NCBI RefSeq assembly: GCF_004359505.1
Contig: NZ_SCWE01000003.1
Coordinates: 153,527 to 217,526, forward strand
Source: Macrococcus hajekii
Lineage (GTDB): Bacteria; Bacillota; Bacilli; Staphylococcales; Staphylococcaceae
Length of the DNA: 64,000 bases
Direction: 5' to 3'
Under the pieces are notes generated by a model. The model had not been told where the DNA came from. It was given only the letters and a program-made list of their open reading frames with translations, and made no database searches. Below, one piece after another: positions 27,043 to 36,028 of this stretch; within the stretch, counting starts at the first letter, position 1; each line of letters starts with the position of its first letter. Position numbers and translations under genes: made by a program.

Positions 27043-28518
27043 ATGACTAACGATAATAATAAAAAATTAAGAGGACTATTCGGTGCACCTGTTGGAGACC
27101 GGGAAAATTCCATGACAGCAGGTCCGCGTGGTCCATTACTCATGCAGGATATCTACTTCCTCGAACAGATGGCACACTTTGACCGTGAAGTGATTCCTGA
27201 ACGTCGTATGCACGCTAAAGGATCTGGAGCATACGGGACGTTCACAGTAACACATGACATTACACAATTTACGAATGCTAAGATTTTCTCAGAAATCGGT
27301 AAGCAGACTGAGATGTTTGCACGATTCTCTACTGTTGCTGGTGAACGCGGTGCTGCTGAAGCAGAACGTGATATCCGTGGCTTTGCTCTTAAGTTCTACA
27401 CTGAAGAAGGCAACTGGGATCTGGTCGGCAACAATACACCCGTCTTCTTCTTCCGTGACCCTAAACTATTCGCCAGCCTGAACCACGTTGTTAAACGGGA
27501 TCCAAAAACGAACATGCATAACCCTGAAAGCAACTGGGACTTCTGGACTGCTTTACCTGAAGCACTGCACCAGGTGACCATTCTGATGTCAGATAGAGGC
27601 ATCCCAAAAGGTTTCCGTCATATGCACGGATTCGGTTCACATACATATAGTATGTATAATGATAACGGGGAACGTGTTTGGGTCAAATTCCATTTTAGAA
27701 CACAGCAAGGCATTGAGAATTTTACAGCTGATGAAGCAGAACAAGTCATCGCGCGTGACCGTGAATCTAGTCAACGTGATCTATTTAATGCAATCGAAGA
27801 AGGTAATTTCCCGAAATGGAAGATGTATATTCAGGTCATGACCGATGAGCAAGCAAAAAATCATAAGGACAACCCATTTGATCTGACAAAAGTCTGGTTC
27901 AAAGATGAATATCCTCTAATTCCAGTCGGTGAATTCGAACTGAACCGTAACCCCGAGAACTATTTTGCTGAAGTTGAACAGGCAGCATTTGCTCCGACGA
28001 ATATCATTCCAGGTATCGACTTCTCACCTGACAAAATGTTACAAGGCCGCCTCTTCTCATACGGCGATGCACAGCGTTACCGTCTCGGTGTCAACCACTT
28101 CCAGATTCCTGTCAACTCACCTAAAGCAGTAACAGGTGGCTGTCCCTTCTCAAGAGATGGGCAGATGCGAATCGACGGCAACCTAGGATCACATACAAAC
28201 TATTATCCAAATAAGTACGGTGATCATCAGGATGATCCACGCTATAAGAAACCAGCACTTGAACTGGACGGTGCTGCTTACGAATGGAACTTCCGTGAAG
28301 ACGACGATAACTATTTCGAACAACCAGGTAAGCTGTTCAATATCCTGACATCAGATGAGCAGCAACGTCTATTTGATAACACAGCTAGAGAAATGTCACC
28401 CGTTTCAGATGAAATAAAACACCGCCATATTAAACACTGTTATAAAGCAGATCCTAAGTATGGCCAAGGTATTGCATCAGCACTAGGTATTGATATTAAT
28501 AACGTTAATTTAGACTAA
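27043..28518 (+). CDS. katA: Clade-3 monofunctional haem catalase
   Basis: The 491-residue protein has [16 protein letters not shown] with the distal His, [13 protein letters not shown] with the distal Asn, and [14 protein letters not shown] with the haem-ligand Tyr, all in normal order and spacing. It decomposes hydrogen peroxide in the cytoplasm. The start is the ATG at 27043, about ten bases after AAGGAGGG; an earlier ATG is followed at once by a stop. Two PerR boxes lie in the promoter. dps follows after 24 bases. Confidence 0.97.
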   Translation: MTNDNNKKLRGLFGAPVGDRENSMTAGPRGPLLMQDIYFLEQMAHFDREVIPERRMHAKGSGAYGTFTVTHDITQFTNAKIFSEIGKQTEMFARFSTVAGERGAAEAERDIRGFALKFYTEEGNWDLVGNNTPVFFFRDPKLFASLNHVVKRDPKTNMHNPESNWDFWTALPEALHQVTILMSDRGIPKGFRHMHGFGSHTYSMYNDNGERVWVKFHFRTQQGIENFTADEAEQVIARDRESSQRDLFNAIEEGNFPKWKMYIQVMTDEQAKNHKDNPFDLTKVWFKDEYPLIPVGEFELNRNPENYFAEVEQAAFAPTNIIPGIDFSPDKMLQGRLFSYGDAQRYRLGVNHFQIPVNSPKAVTGGCPFSRDGQMRIDGNLGSHTNYYPNKYGDHQDDPRYKKPALELDGAAYEWNFREDDDNYFEQPGKLFNILTSDEQQRLFDNTAREMSPVSDEIKHRHIKHCYKADPKYGQGIASALGIDINNVNLD

Positions 28519-28542
28519 TTTAATTGAAAAGGATGCTCATAT

Positions 28543-28989
28543 ATGACTAATCAAGAACAAGTACATCGCTCACTCAATCAACAAATCGCGGACTGGACAG
28601 TCCTTTACACGAAACTGCATAACTTTCACTGGTACGTTAAAGGGCCTACTTTCTTTGTATTGCACGCGAAGTTTGAAGAACTTTATACACAGGCAGCAAC
28701 GTATATCGATGAACTCGCAGAACGTCTGCTTGCAATTGGCGGACATCCGGTAGCTACTTTAACAGAATCACTTGAATTGTCTGCCATTAAAGAAGCTAAA
28801 CAAAAACTCTCAGCAGAAGATATGGTTTCTGAATTATCTCATGACTTCAATCAAATCATCAGCGAACTGAAAAAAGGACAGCAGCAGGCAGAAGATGCTC
28901 ATGATGATATGACAGCGGATATATTCCTCAGTATGATTACAGACCTTGAGAAACATAACTGGATGCTGCAATCTTATTTAAATGAATAA
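28543..28989 (+). CDS. dps: Dps/MrgA ferritin-like iron-storage protein
   Basis: The 148-residue protein has the Dps signature LHNFHWYVKGPTFFVLHAKF and EELYTQAATYIDELAERLLA with the inter-subunit ferroxidase residues. It oxidises and stores Fe2+ with hydrogen peroxide and so limits Fenton chemistry. It probably belongs to the PerR-controlled katA transcript (24-base gap). A terminator follows. Confidence 0.94.
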   Translation: MTNQEQVHRSLNQQIADWTVLYTKLHNFHWYVKGPTFFVLHAKFEELYTQAATYIDELAERLLAIGGHPVATLTESLELSAIKEAKQKLSAEDMVSELSHDFNQIISELKKGQQQAEDAHDDMTADIFLSMITDLEKHNWMLQSYLNE

Positions 28990-29002
28990 TATATAAATAA
29001 TA

Positions 29003-29044
29003 AAAAGAGACCTGAATTAATTTTCATTAATTCAGGTCTCTTTT
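29003..29044 (+). terminator. Bidirectional terminator after dps
   Basis: An almost perfect 19-base-pair stem (AAAAGAGACCTGAATTAAT and its complement) with a four-base loop; the T run is on the plus strand. Confidence 0.88.
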
Positions 29045-29063
29045 CTTTTAACCTATTAATTTA

Positions 29064-29700
29064 TTAATATTTTCTCAAGAACGGCACTGGTCGCTGATAA
29101 TGCTGATCATTAATATATTGCTGAACCTTCAATAGTATGTGCTCAATATCATACGTACGGTTACCGAGTATTCTAAGTGTAAAACCGTTGATGGTCATCA
29201 TACTAATACCGAAACGTATGTCTCTATCCTCACCTTTAATCATCTCTACAAGATCATCAAGTAAAGTCTGATTAATTTCAGGATGAATAAAGTAACATGA
29301 ACCTAGATGTGTATAGCCTTCCATAAAACCAATATCACCGATTTCATGTTCATGTGGTATCAGCTTCATATTATCGTATAGCACTAGTTCTTTGTCGACA
29401 TAAATTTCGTTTAACAGGTGCAGCTGTTTATAACTGAAATCTTTTGCTTCACTATCATAGCCGGGCGTCAATATATCTGTATAGAACATCGTACTAGTCG
29501 GTGTCAGATTGAAGATATTCTGCTGATAGTAATCAGCATCTTTGTAAGCAATAATAGGATCTGCTACATATTCAAAATAGGTATCGGCACCTAAATCAAA
29601 TGTCTGATACTGCTTCACACAATCTTTAAGTGTCTTGTAGATTTTAGTTGCACCTTGAGTAGTCAGCGATAAAGAGGCTTGCTCTTCAAAAGTAAAAAGA
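29064..29700 (-). pseudogene. ureD: Truncated urease accessory gene ureD, orphan
   Basis: The frame reads EEQASLSLTTQGATKIYKT, KQYQTFDLGADTYFEYVADP, FYTDILTPGYDSEA and ends FLRKY, matching the middle and C-terminus of staphylococcal UreD, the scaffold for nickel insertion into urease. Homology begins at about residue 68 of UreD; the N-terminal third is missing and the frame is closed by stops near 29745 with no good start (a GTG at 29616-29618 has no ribosome site). No ureABCEFG lies nearby. The gene is a dead remnant bordering the AT-rich helicase gene. Confidence 0.82.
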
Positions 29701-29903
29701 CATGAGAAAATTGTTTTGTAAAAATGTTCACAAAAGAGTTATTATATTAAGAATTATATTGGATATTATAATATAAGATATTTTGAAACTGTTTCATTAC
29801 AGTGGATTGTATCTATAATCCTTACTATATCTTTTTATTCTTTATATTTAATAAATTTAATGTCACAATACATATTAAAGTTACTCATTTTAAGGAGGCT
29901 TAT

Positions 29904-32900
29904 ATGGATAAAATAAAAAATACACTATCTGCATGGCTCATCATAGAAGCTCTTCAACCTGGAGAAATTAAAAATACTGAAAAGTATTTAGAAAAAGAAT
30001 TTTTTAAAAATCTTGTTAAACAAAAACAAGTAATAGGTGCAGACAGTTATAATCCTATCTGGGAAAATGAAAATTATATCATTTCAGAAACCAAATCCAT
30101 ACAGTATCAGCAACATTTTAAGTTTTATCGTTATGCATTTTATTACTATCAGATTCATGATTATTTTGAAAAACTGAATCCCAATCAATACAAAGAAGAA
30201 ATATATAATAAATCAAAAAAGTTATGTTTCAGTTACTCATTTGAAGTGAATCATGAAGGAAAAATTAATATGGACACCTTTCATGTTCCTCTGCTGATGT
30301 ATGTACTTAAAGCAACAAAACAAAATATTCATTCAGAAATCAATAGTGATTATGAAAAGACATTTAATCAGTTTAAAGAGCGAGCACTAGAAATAATAGC
30401 AGATGATATTTTAACCTTAGATAAATTGAAAAAATTAGACATGGCTTATTCAAAATTCTTTTATGTCTTTCAGTCTCAAGCGCCATCTACGCATTACATC
30501 AGCACTGAGTACATTAAACAGGATCAAGAAAAATTATCTGAATTCAACAGCTTCTTTATTCAAGATATAGAAAAAGCGCGTAACTCTCCTAACCAAACAT
30601 TAAAATATTATATAGAAGGAAAAAATGAAAATGAAAGAATAAATGTAGATGAAAACAGACAATATATCGAATCTATATTATCTCCAGATTACTTACCTGA
30701 CGGAAGATGGCCATCATTAGTTGAGCATCGTCTCTCTCTTATGCAGCAAGTTGCTGTTAATCAGATTATACAATCAGATAATCCAATTAGCTCTGTCAAT
30801 GGACCTCCAGGAACAGGTAAAACTACTTTGTTAAAAGATATTTTCGCTCACTTAGTAGTTGAAAGGGCAAAAGTAATTACTAATTATTCCTCACCCTATA
30901 AAGCTTTTACTAAAGTGAAAGTAAACCCTATGGATCAGCATGATATCCCTGTAATTGATTCTGCACTCACTCATTTCAAAATGGTAGTGTCTTCAAGTAA
31001 TAATGGTGCTGTCGAAAATATTTCCAAAGATTTACCTAAAATTTCAGAGATTATAAGACCTTTAGAGATCCCAGAGAACCCTACAGAGGAGGAACTAATA
31101 AAACTAAATTTTGAGCAAGAACTCCATAAATACACAAAAGAATTATCAGATCTCTCATCTATCTCTTCAGAATTAATCAATGAAGAGTCATGGGGTCTAT
31201 TCTCAGGAGTATTCGGCCGTACCAATAATATCAATAAAGTCGTTGATATTTTAATAGAGAGTAATGAAAATAATACAGATACTAATAAATTAACTGCTAT
31301 CTTAAATAAACTATCTCGTTCAACTAATATTTATAATGAGTTTTTAAAACAAAAATCTGATTTCCAGCAAACATTGGATAAAATTACAGCGATAAAAAAA
31401 GATATTAATGAAGATAAACAAACTTATGTATCCTTAAATAGAAGGATTAATGATATAAAAATCTTAAACTCTAAATATTTAGATTCGTTAAATAAACAAC
31501 AAAATATCATTCAGACTATTAATTCATTAAAAACAGATAGTAAGCACTTGAACCAAAGACTCCATAATTTACAGGAGAGAATTGATACGCTTGAAATCCT
31601 TATCATCTCCGAAGAAAGTAAGCAAAAAAATAATTTTTTAAAGAGTCTTTTTGGGAGACAGAAGAATATCACAAACAATCCTCTGATTGAAGATAGAAAT
31701 TCTCTGTTACTTGAAAAAAAAAGTTTGCTAACCGAAATAGATGAATTGGAAAAATCATTAATTATTAATGAAGACTCTTTAATGCAAAATGAGATAGAAA
31801 TTGATCAGTTGCAGAAGGAATCTAATGAAGCTGATCAATTAACTAAGCAGATAGCAGTTATAAAGAATAAATATATTATACCTGATGAAAGTTTTTGGGC
31901 AGATGATAATTATGATGAACGTCAATGCAGCCTTCCTTGGGTCACAGATGAATTACAACACTACAGAGGATTATTATTTGTTCAAGCTATGATTTTACAT
32001 CAGACGATTCTGATTGCTAATCATTCTAAGGTTCTTACTATTCTTAAAGATTTTAAAAATCGTAGGAGTTATCTGGATACTGCGCCACTTAAAGTAGAAA
32101 ATGCTTGGAATTTAATACATTTAATTTTCCCGGTCATTAGTACTACTTTTGCTAGCTTCGGCAATATGTATCGGACAATGCCAAAAGATTTCATTGACTA
32201 TTTATTCATAGATGAAGCAGGTCAAGCAGTTCCACAAGCAGCTGTCGGAGCTCTTTATAGAAGCAAAAAAGCTATTGTGGTAGGGGATCCTATCCAAATA
32301 GAACCTGTAGTTACTATTGATGATTATCTTCTTCAATTAATCAGAAAAACTTATCAACTTCCAGAAACCATTATTGATAAAGATGTATCAGTACAAACAT
32401 TGGCTGATCTTTCAAATCCATATGGTTACTATAAAGAAAATGAAGAAAATAAAGTATGGAACGGTATACCCCTTTGGGTTCATCGTCGATGTTTAAACCC
32501 AATGTTTACAATAGCAAATGAGATTGCCTATGAAGGGAAAATGGTTTTACCTAGTTACTTTGATACCTCAGGAAAAGTAAAATGGATCGATGAAAAGGGT
32601 TCTGCTGTCAGTAAACAGTACGTTAAAGAACAAGGAGATAAGCTAGTAGAACTTCTCATAGAAGATTGGAAAAATACTGAATCTCTGCCAAATGTATATA
32701 TTATTTCACCATTTTCAGAAGTTAAAGATAAGTTGAAAATAAAGGTACAAACTGAACTTAATAAACACTTAAATATCGATAAAAAGATAATTAAGTCATG
32801 GGTTAAGGAATCAATTGGAACTGTTCATACTTTCCAAGGTAAAGAAGCTGACAAAGTCTACTTTGTCACTGGCACAGATGAAACTCAAAATGGAGCGATA

Positions 32901-33035
32901 AACTGGTCATGTTCCAAACCAAATCTCATAAACGTGGCTGTGACTCGAGCTAAAAAAGAATTTTATATTATCGGCGATAAGTCACGTATTAGTCACCTCC
33001 CTTACTATAAAACAATTAATCAAAATACAAATTAA
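29904..33035 (+). CDS. Large SF1 (Dna2/NAM7/UPF1-like) AAA helicase, possible defence protein
   Basis: From the ATG at 29904, with AAGGAGG seven bases upstream, the product has 1043 residues. An N-terminal helical region (1-290) is not recognisable; Walker A GPPGTGKTT lies at about 300-308. A long coiled coil rich in Lys/Glu/Leu/Ile fills roughly 480-660 between helicase motifs. Walker B DEAGQAVPQAA is at 770, motif III VGDPIQ at 793-798, and GTVHTFQGKEADKV (972) and VAVTRAK (1011-1017) are motifs V and VI. This is an SF1B-like ATPase. No nuclease motif (PLD, PD-(D/E)XK or HEPN) is visible. It is AT-richer than its neighbours, single, and adjacent to a truncated gene. A phage-defence role is inference only. 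Confidence 0.85.
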   Translation: MDKIKNTLSAWLIIEALQPGEIKNTEKYLEKEFFKNLVKQKQVIGADSYNPIWENENYIISETKSIQYQQHFKFYRYAFYYYQIHDYFEKLNPNQYKEEIYNKSKKLCFSYSFEVNHEGKINMDTFHVPLLMYVLKATKQNIHSEINSDYEKTFNQFKERALEIIADDILTLDKLKKLDMAYSKFFYVFQSQAPSTHYISTEYIKQDQEKLSEFNSFFIQDIEKARNSPNQTLKYYIEGKNENERINVDENRQYIESILSPDYLPDGRWPSLVEHRLSLMQQVAVNQIIQSDNPISSVNGPPGTGKTTLLKDIFAHLVVERAKVITNYSSPYKAFTKVKVNPMDQHDIPVIDSALTHFKMVVSSSNNGAVENISKDLPKISEIIRPLEIPENPTEEELIKLNFEQELHKYTKELSDLSSISSELINEESWGLFSGVFGRTNNINKVVDILIESNENNTDTNKLTAILNKLSRSTNIYNEFLKQKSDFQQTLDKITAIKKDINEDKQTYVSLNRRINDIKILNSKYLDSLNKQQNIIQTINSLKTDSKHLNQRLHNLQERIDTLEILIISEESKQKNNFLKSLFGRQKNITNNPLIEDRNSLLLEKKSLLTEIDELEKSLIINEDSLMQNEIEIDQLQKESNEADQLTKQIAVIKNKYIIPDESFWADDNYDERQCSLPWVTDELQHYRGLLFVQAMILHQTILIANHSKVLTILKDFKNRRSYLDTAPLKVENAWNLIHLIFPVISTTFASFGNMYRTMPKDFIDYLFIDEAGQAVPQAAVGALYRSKKAIVVGDPIQIEPVVTIDDYLLQLIRKTYQLPETIIDKDVSVQTLADLSNPYGYYKENEENKVWNGIPLWVHRRCLNPMFTIANEIAYEGKMVLPSYFDTSGKVKWIDEKGSAVSKQYVKEQGDKLVELLIEDWKNTESLPNVYIISPFSEVKDKLKIKVQTELNKHLNIDKKIIKSWVKESIGTVHTFQGKEADKVYFVTGTDETQNGAINWSCSKPNLINVAVTRAKKEFYIIGDKSRISHLPYYKTINQNTN

Positions 33036-33069
33036 TAGATTGGCTGAGTTATTTCTCAGCCAATCTATT
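33034..33069 (+). terminator. Bidirectional terminator between helicase and xre genes
   Basis: The stem AATAGATTGGCTGAG/CTCAGCCAATCTATT is perfect, with a six-base loop. Confidence 0.9.
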
Positions 33070-33070
33070 A

Positions 33071-33277
33071 TTATTCATTGTCTTGATACTCAAGTATATC
33101 TCCCGGCTGACATTCGAGTGCCTTACAAATGGCTTCCAATGTCGAGAAACGCACTGCTTTCACTTTTCCAGTTTTCAAGTTGGATAAGTTTGCGACACTG
33201 ATGTCGACTTGTTCTGCCAGTTCATTCAACTTGACTTTCCGGTCGGCCATCACCCGGTCTAATCTGACTATAATCAT
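33071..33277 (-). CDS. Small Xre-type HTH regulator (YozG-like)
   Basis: The 68-residue protein is one Cro/C1-type domain: LDRVMADRKVKLNELAEQV, recognition helix SVANLSNLKTGK and VRFSTLEAICKALECQPGD. YozG-like regulators are encoded beside a DUF2975 membrane protein in many Firmicutes, as here: the DUF2975 gene ends 11 bases upstream and both run in one direction. The regulator probably controls its own operon. Confidence 0.88.
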   Translation of the reverse strand: MIIVRLDRVMADRKVKLNELAEQVDISVANLSNLKTGKVKAVRFSTLEAICKALECQPGDILEYQDNE

Positions 33278-33288
33278 ATTCTCACTTC

Positions 33289-33927
33289 CTAAACCGTCGC
33301 GTCATATTCTTCTTGCAGAAACGCACCGTATTTAAAGGCTCTGCCGATAAACCATATTGTAATCGCAATGAGCACAGTATTCCAGTCGAATGTCAGCAAT
33401 TGATATTTCGTTGAAGCAATAACGTTATGTTCTAATAAAAACTGATCGAGATTCGTACCTTTCATCATCAGCATACCAATTAATGAAATCATCGTCTGAA
33501 ATGTATGACCTAAAACAAGTACGAGCCAAGCAATACTTTCGATAAAATTTCCATTGTTTTTATGGAAGAACTGATCCTGCTTAAATGCTTTAATCAGTTT
33601 GCGTGCTAACCAGACAATGGTAAGTGTTAATGCTAAGTTAAACAGTCCGACCATTAAAACTATTAATAGTAAATTCTTATCCACTGCTAGATGTCCCTGC
33701 AGATACTCATTCGCAAATTGATAGGATGTATTACCTATCGAGAAAGTGAGTTTTGTATTCTCCGCTTTCAACAATTGATTGATAGCCGCTTCACTTTGAG
33801 TCGATAAATAGATGGTTATACCTAATACAACAATAAAACCAAATGATATGAGTCCAACAGCAATCATATAGAGCACATCGAGAACTTTTAGTAGACCTCT
33901 GAATTTACTAGCTTCATTTTGATTCAT
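33289..33927 (-). CDS. DUF2975 membrane protein
   Basis: The 212-residue protein has four membrane segments, an extracytoplasmic loop between the first and second (STQSEAAINQLLKAENTKLT), and the family ending DWNTVLIAITIWFIGRAFKYG-like with FLQEEYD before the stop. DUF2975 proteins are of unknown function and form a conserved pair with YozG-like regulators. AGAGAGGAAG lies before the ATG. Confidence 0.85.
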   Translation of the reverse strand: MNQNEASKFRGLLKVLDVLYMIAVGLISFGFIVVLGITIYLSTQSEAAINQLLKAENTKLTFSIGNTSYQFANEYLQGHLAVDKNLLLIVLMVGLFNLALTLTIVWLARKLIKAFKQDQFFHKNNGNFIESIAWLVLVLGHTFQTMISLIGMLMMKGTNLDQFLLEHNVIASTKYQLLTFDWNTVLIAITIWFIGRAFKYGAFLQEEYDATV

Positions 33928-34069
33928 AACTATCTTCCTCTCTTTTCAAGATAATCTTATTATAAATCACATATTATCATATTACAATATTTAATTATCG
34001 ATTAACGATAATTATTTTATAATAAATAACAAATAAAATATATATGATATTTTTTAAGAAAATAATCAT

Positions 34070-34098
34070 TTGACATCTAATTCCATATTTTCTATACT
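34070..34098 (+). promoter_or_regulatory. Strong promoter of the padR operon
   Basis: TTGACA and TATACT are separated by 17 bases. The predicted start of transcription falls at about 34105, at the edge of the first operator palindrome. Confidence 0.85.
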
Positions 34099-34105
34099 AT
34101 ACTTA

Positions 34106-34163
34106 ACTACTTTGCATTACAAAGTAGTTTTTTTACTCCACACTACCTTGTATTACAAACTAG
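34106..34163 (+). promoter_or_regulatory. Two tandem PadR operator candidates
   Basis: A near-perfect palindrome ACTACTTTG-CATTA-CAAAGTAGT at 34106-34128 is repeated less perfectly at 34142-34163 (ACTACCTTG-TATTA-CAAACTAG). Their position between start of transcription and the padR ribosome site fits autorepression by PadR. Confidence 0.8.
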
Positions 34164-34175
34164 AGAGGTGAAGCG

Positions 34176-34511
34176 ATGAGTATCAGAACTCAGCTCCTGA
34201 AAGGACTGCTGGATGCTTGCGTCCTGTCCATTATTAAAGAAAAAGAAATTTATGGTTACGAGCTCTCACAGAAACTGCTGGACTCTGGTCTCGGTAATAT
34301 TAGTGAAGGAACAATATATCCCGTTCTTCTCCGCTTACAGAAGAAAGAACTGATCACTAGTGAGATGCGTGAAAGTGAACTAGGTCCTAAACGAAAATAT
34401 TATTTCATTACCGCTCAAGGTATACAGGCACTCGATGAAATGATAGAAGAATGGAATACAATACAGGGACCGATTACGGAATTACTGAATGGAGGACAAA
34501 CATTTGAATGA
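34176..34511 (+). CDS. PadR-family transcriptional regulator
   Basis: The 111-residue protein has the winged-helix signature LLKGLLDACVLSIIKEKEIY, GYELSQKLLDSG, EGTIYPVLLRLQKK and the wing GPKRKYYFITAQG, with a short C-terminal dimerisation helix. PadR proteins repress their own operons until a ligand binds. GAGAGGTGAA precedes the ATG. The downstream TTG start overlaps its stop, so translation of the membrane proteins is coupled. Confidence 0.93.
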   Translation: MSIRTQLLKGLLDACVLSIIKEKEIYGYELSQKLLDSGLGNISEGTIYPVLLRLQKKELITSEMRESELGPKRKYYFITAQGIQALDEMIEEWNTIQGPITELLNGGQTFE

Positions 34512-35166
34512 GTTTAATGCGATGAACTTAGATTACATGCGTAAAACAAAATATTTAAACGGCAGCAATAAAGCTGCTTTTATGGCAGTCGCTAATTATG
34601 TCAGATTCTCTTATACCAAATCTGAGCGTGATGCACATGTCATTTTGTCCGATATGCTCGATCATTTAATTGAAGCTCAAGAAAACGGAACGCAGACTGC
34701 AGATTTCTTCGGTGATGATTATCAAGCATTTGCACAGGAAATAACGGCTGAGCTACCTGACGAAAGTCGTTACAAAATGCTGTATCATTTTCTCTTCATT
34801 CTTGTTCTAAATTTAGGCAGCGTCACACTCGCTTATGGTGTAGGAGATTTAATCAAGCTTCTTGCTACAGGGACCCACCTAAGATTTCCACTTATCTCGC
34901 TCATCATCAGTTGCACTGTATTTGTAGTTACTGTCAGTCTTCTTACTTTTTTTATGATAATAACTGCTAGGAACAATACATCTAAAACGTTAAAAACTAA
35001 ACTAATCATTTATCTGTTAGTCTTTTTAATGTTAATGGTTCCTTTGTTATTCTTTATCTTTTTCCCGATCGGCTCTATTATGAGTTTTAAATATTATTAT
35101 GCAATTCCGTCAGGTATTATCTTGTTCGTTTTAGCACGTTACTTTTATAAAAAGATGAGTAGGTGA
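34504..35166 (+). CDS. PadR-linked DUF1129-like membrane protein, copy 1
   Basis: I place the start at the TTG at 34504, since GGAGG is eight bases before it; an ATG 15 bases earlier overlaps that site. The 220-residue protein has a cytosolic N-terminal helical domain ending in the motif DMLDHLIEAQENG, FFGDD and ITAELPDES, followed by about four membrane segments. The same N-terminal motif recurs in the next two large genes of the operon, with very different membrane halves. The function is unknown. Confidence 0.8.
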   Translation: MNEFNAMNLDYMRKTKYLNGSNKAAFMAVANYVRFSYTKSERDAHVILSDMLDHLIEAQENGTQTADFFGDDYQAFAQEITAELPDESRYKMLYHFLFILVLNLGSVTLAYGVGDLIKLLATGTHLRFPLISLIISCTVFVVTVSLLTFFMIITARNNTSKTLKTKLIIYLLVFLMLMVPLLFFIFFPIGSIMSFKYYYAIPSGIILFVLARYFYKKMSR

Positions 35167-35170
35167 TTAT

Positions 35171-35842
35171 ATGCATACAACAGAACTTCTCGGTAAAGAA
35201 ATTGAAAATAAAGAAAAACAGATGAATATAGATTTTTACAATGACTTCTCTTCCATTAGACGCTATATCATGACTGACTTTTCATTATCACATCATCAGT
35301 CATTAGAACTACTGAATGAATTAGCAGATCATATTTTAGAGAGCCAGTCTAATGGCGCCACTGCACAAGAGTTTTTTGGTGATAATCTGGAACTCTATGC
35401 GAATGAATTAGTAGAAGAACTTCCTACGGAGAAGACATTTTTTAAGCTATCCGTCATTGGTTATGCCGTATTTAATGTATTAGGTTTATTATTTCTTTTG
35501 ATGATGATAGTTGAATTATTTGTCACCTTTACAAGCAGTGGACACTTTGAATTTTATCCTGTTGCGTTAATCGTCAGCGTCGCTACATTTTTGTTTGGAG
35601 TATTAGGAAGCTTGTTTATCCTTCTAAAGTTTTCACATGTGGAGGAATTTAAGGACCGTAAATATAACCTTTTGAAAGAATTGCCTATCTATGCTGCTGG
35701 AGGAATAACCATATTGGGTTCACAGATGATTTTTAAGAACATGGATGTGGGTCCGAAGACTCATCTCAACTGGTATATGTACATAGTTCTGGCCCTTATC
35801 GCTGTTGTCATCGGATACCTGTGTTCCAATAAAGCCGACTAG
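35171..35842 (+). CDS. PadR-linked DUF1129-like membrane protein, copy 2
   Basis: The 223-residue protein repeats the layout of copy 1: N-terminal helices with NELADHILESQSNG, FFGDN and LVEELPTEK, then four membrane segments (VFNVLGLLFLLMMIVELF and others). A ribosome site GGTGA lies before its ATG, five bases after copy 1 ends. Sequence identity to copies 1 and 3 is modest outside the motif, so the duplications are old. Confidence 0.78.
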   Translation: MHTTELLGKEIENKEKQMNIDFYNDFSSIRRYIMTDFSLSHHQSLELLNELADHILESQSNGATAQEFFGDNLELYANELVEELPTEKTFFKLSVIGYAVFNVLGLLFLLMMIVELFVTFTSSGHFEFYPVALIVSVATFLFGVLGSLFILLKFSHVEEFKDRKYNLLKELPIYAAGGITILGSQMIFKNMDVGPKTHLNWYMYIVLALIAVVIGYLCSNKAD

Positions 35843-35854
35843 GAGGATAATGAA

Positions 35855-36028
35855 ATGAAATTGGGTTCTATGTCTATTACTATGGGAATTTCTTACGCGA
35901 TAATGATGAGTGTTATATTTTATCAGAGTATGGGGATATCTGGAATCGCAATAGGCTTGATGTTTGGTCTTTCGATGGCGATGGCCTTTAATACAGATGA
36001 AAAGGAGGAAGAAGATGAAGACAAGTGA
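35855..36028 (+). CDS. 57-residue membrane protein within the padR operon
   Basis: AGGAGG lies eight bases before the ATG at 35855. The product MKLGSMSITMGISYAIMMS continues with two hydrophobic segments and ends in a very acidic tail (DEKEEEDEDK). It overlaps the start of copy 3 by 14 bases, so translation is coupled. It is too short for routine gene calling; I do not know its family. Confidence 0.72.
   Translation: MKLGSMSITMGISYAIMMSVIFYQSMGISGIAIGLMFGLSMAMAFNTDEKEEEDEDK

Noticed and set aside
29904..33035. Assignment of the helicase to Mokosh or Zorya
   Set aside because: No PLD HxK motif, kinase domain or partner gene is visible, so I leave the family open.
33071..33927. Xre plus membrane protein pair as a toxin-antitoxin system
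   Set aside because: The pair matches the common YozG-DUF2975 arrangement; neither protein resembles a known toxin.
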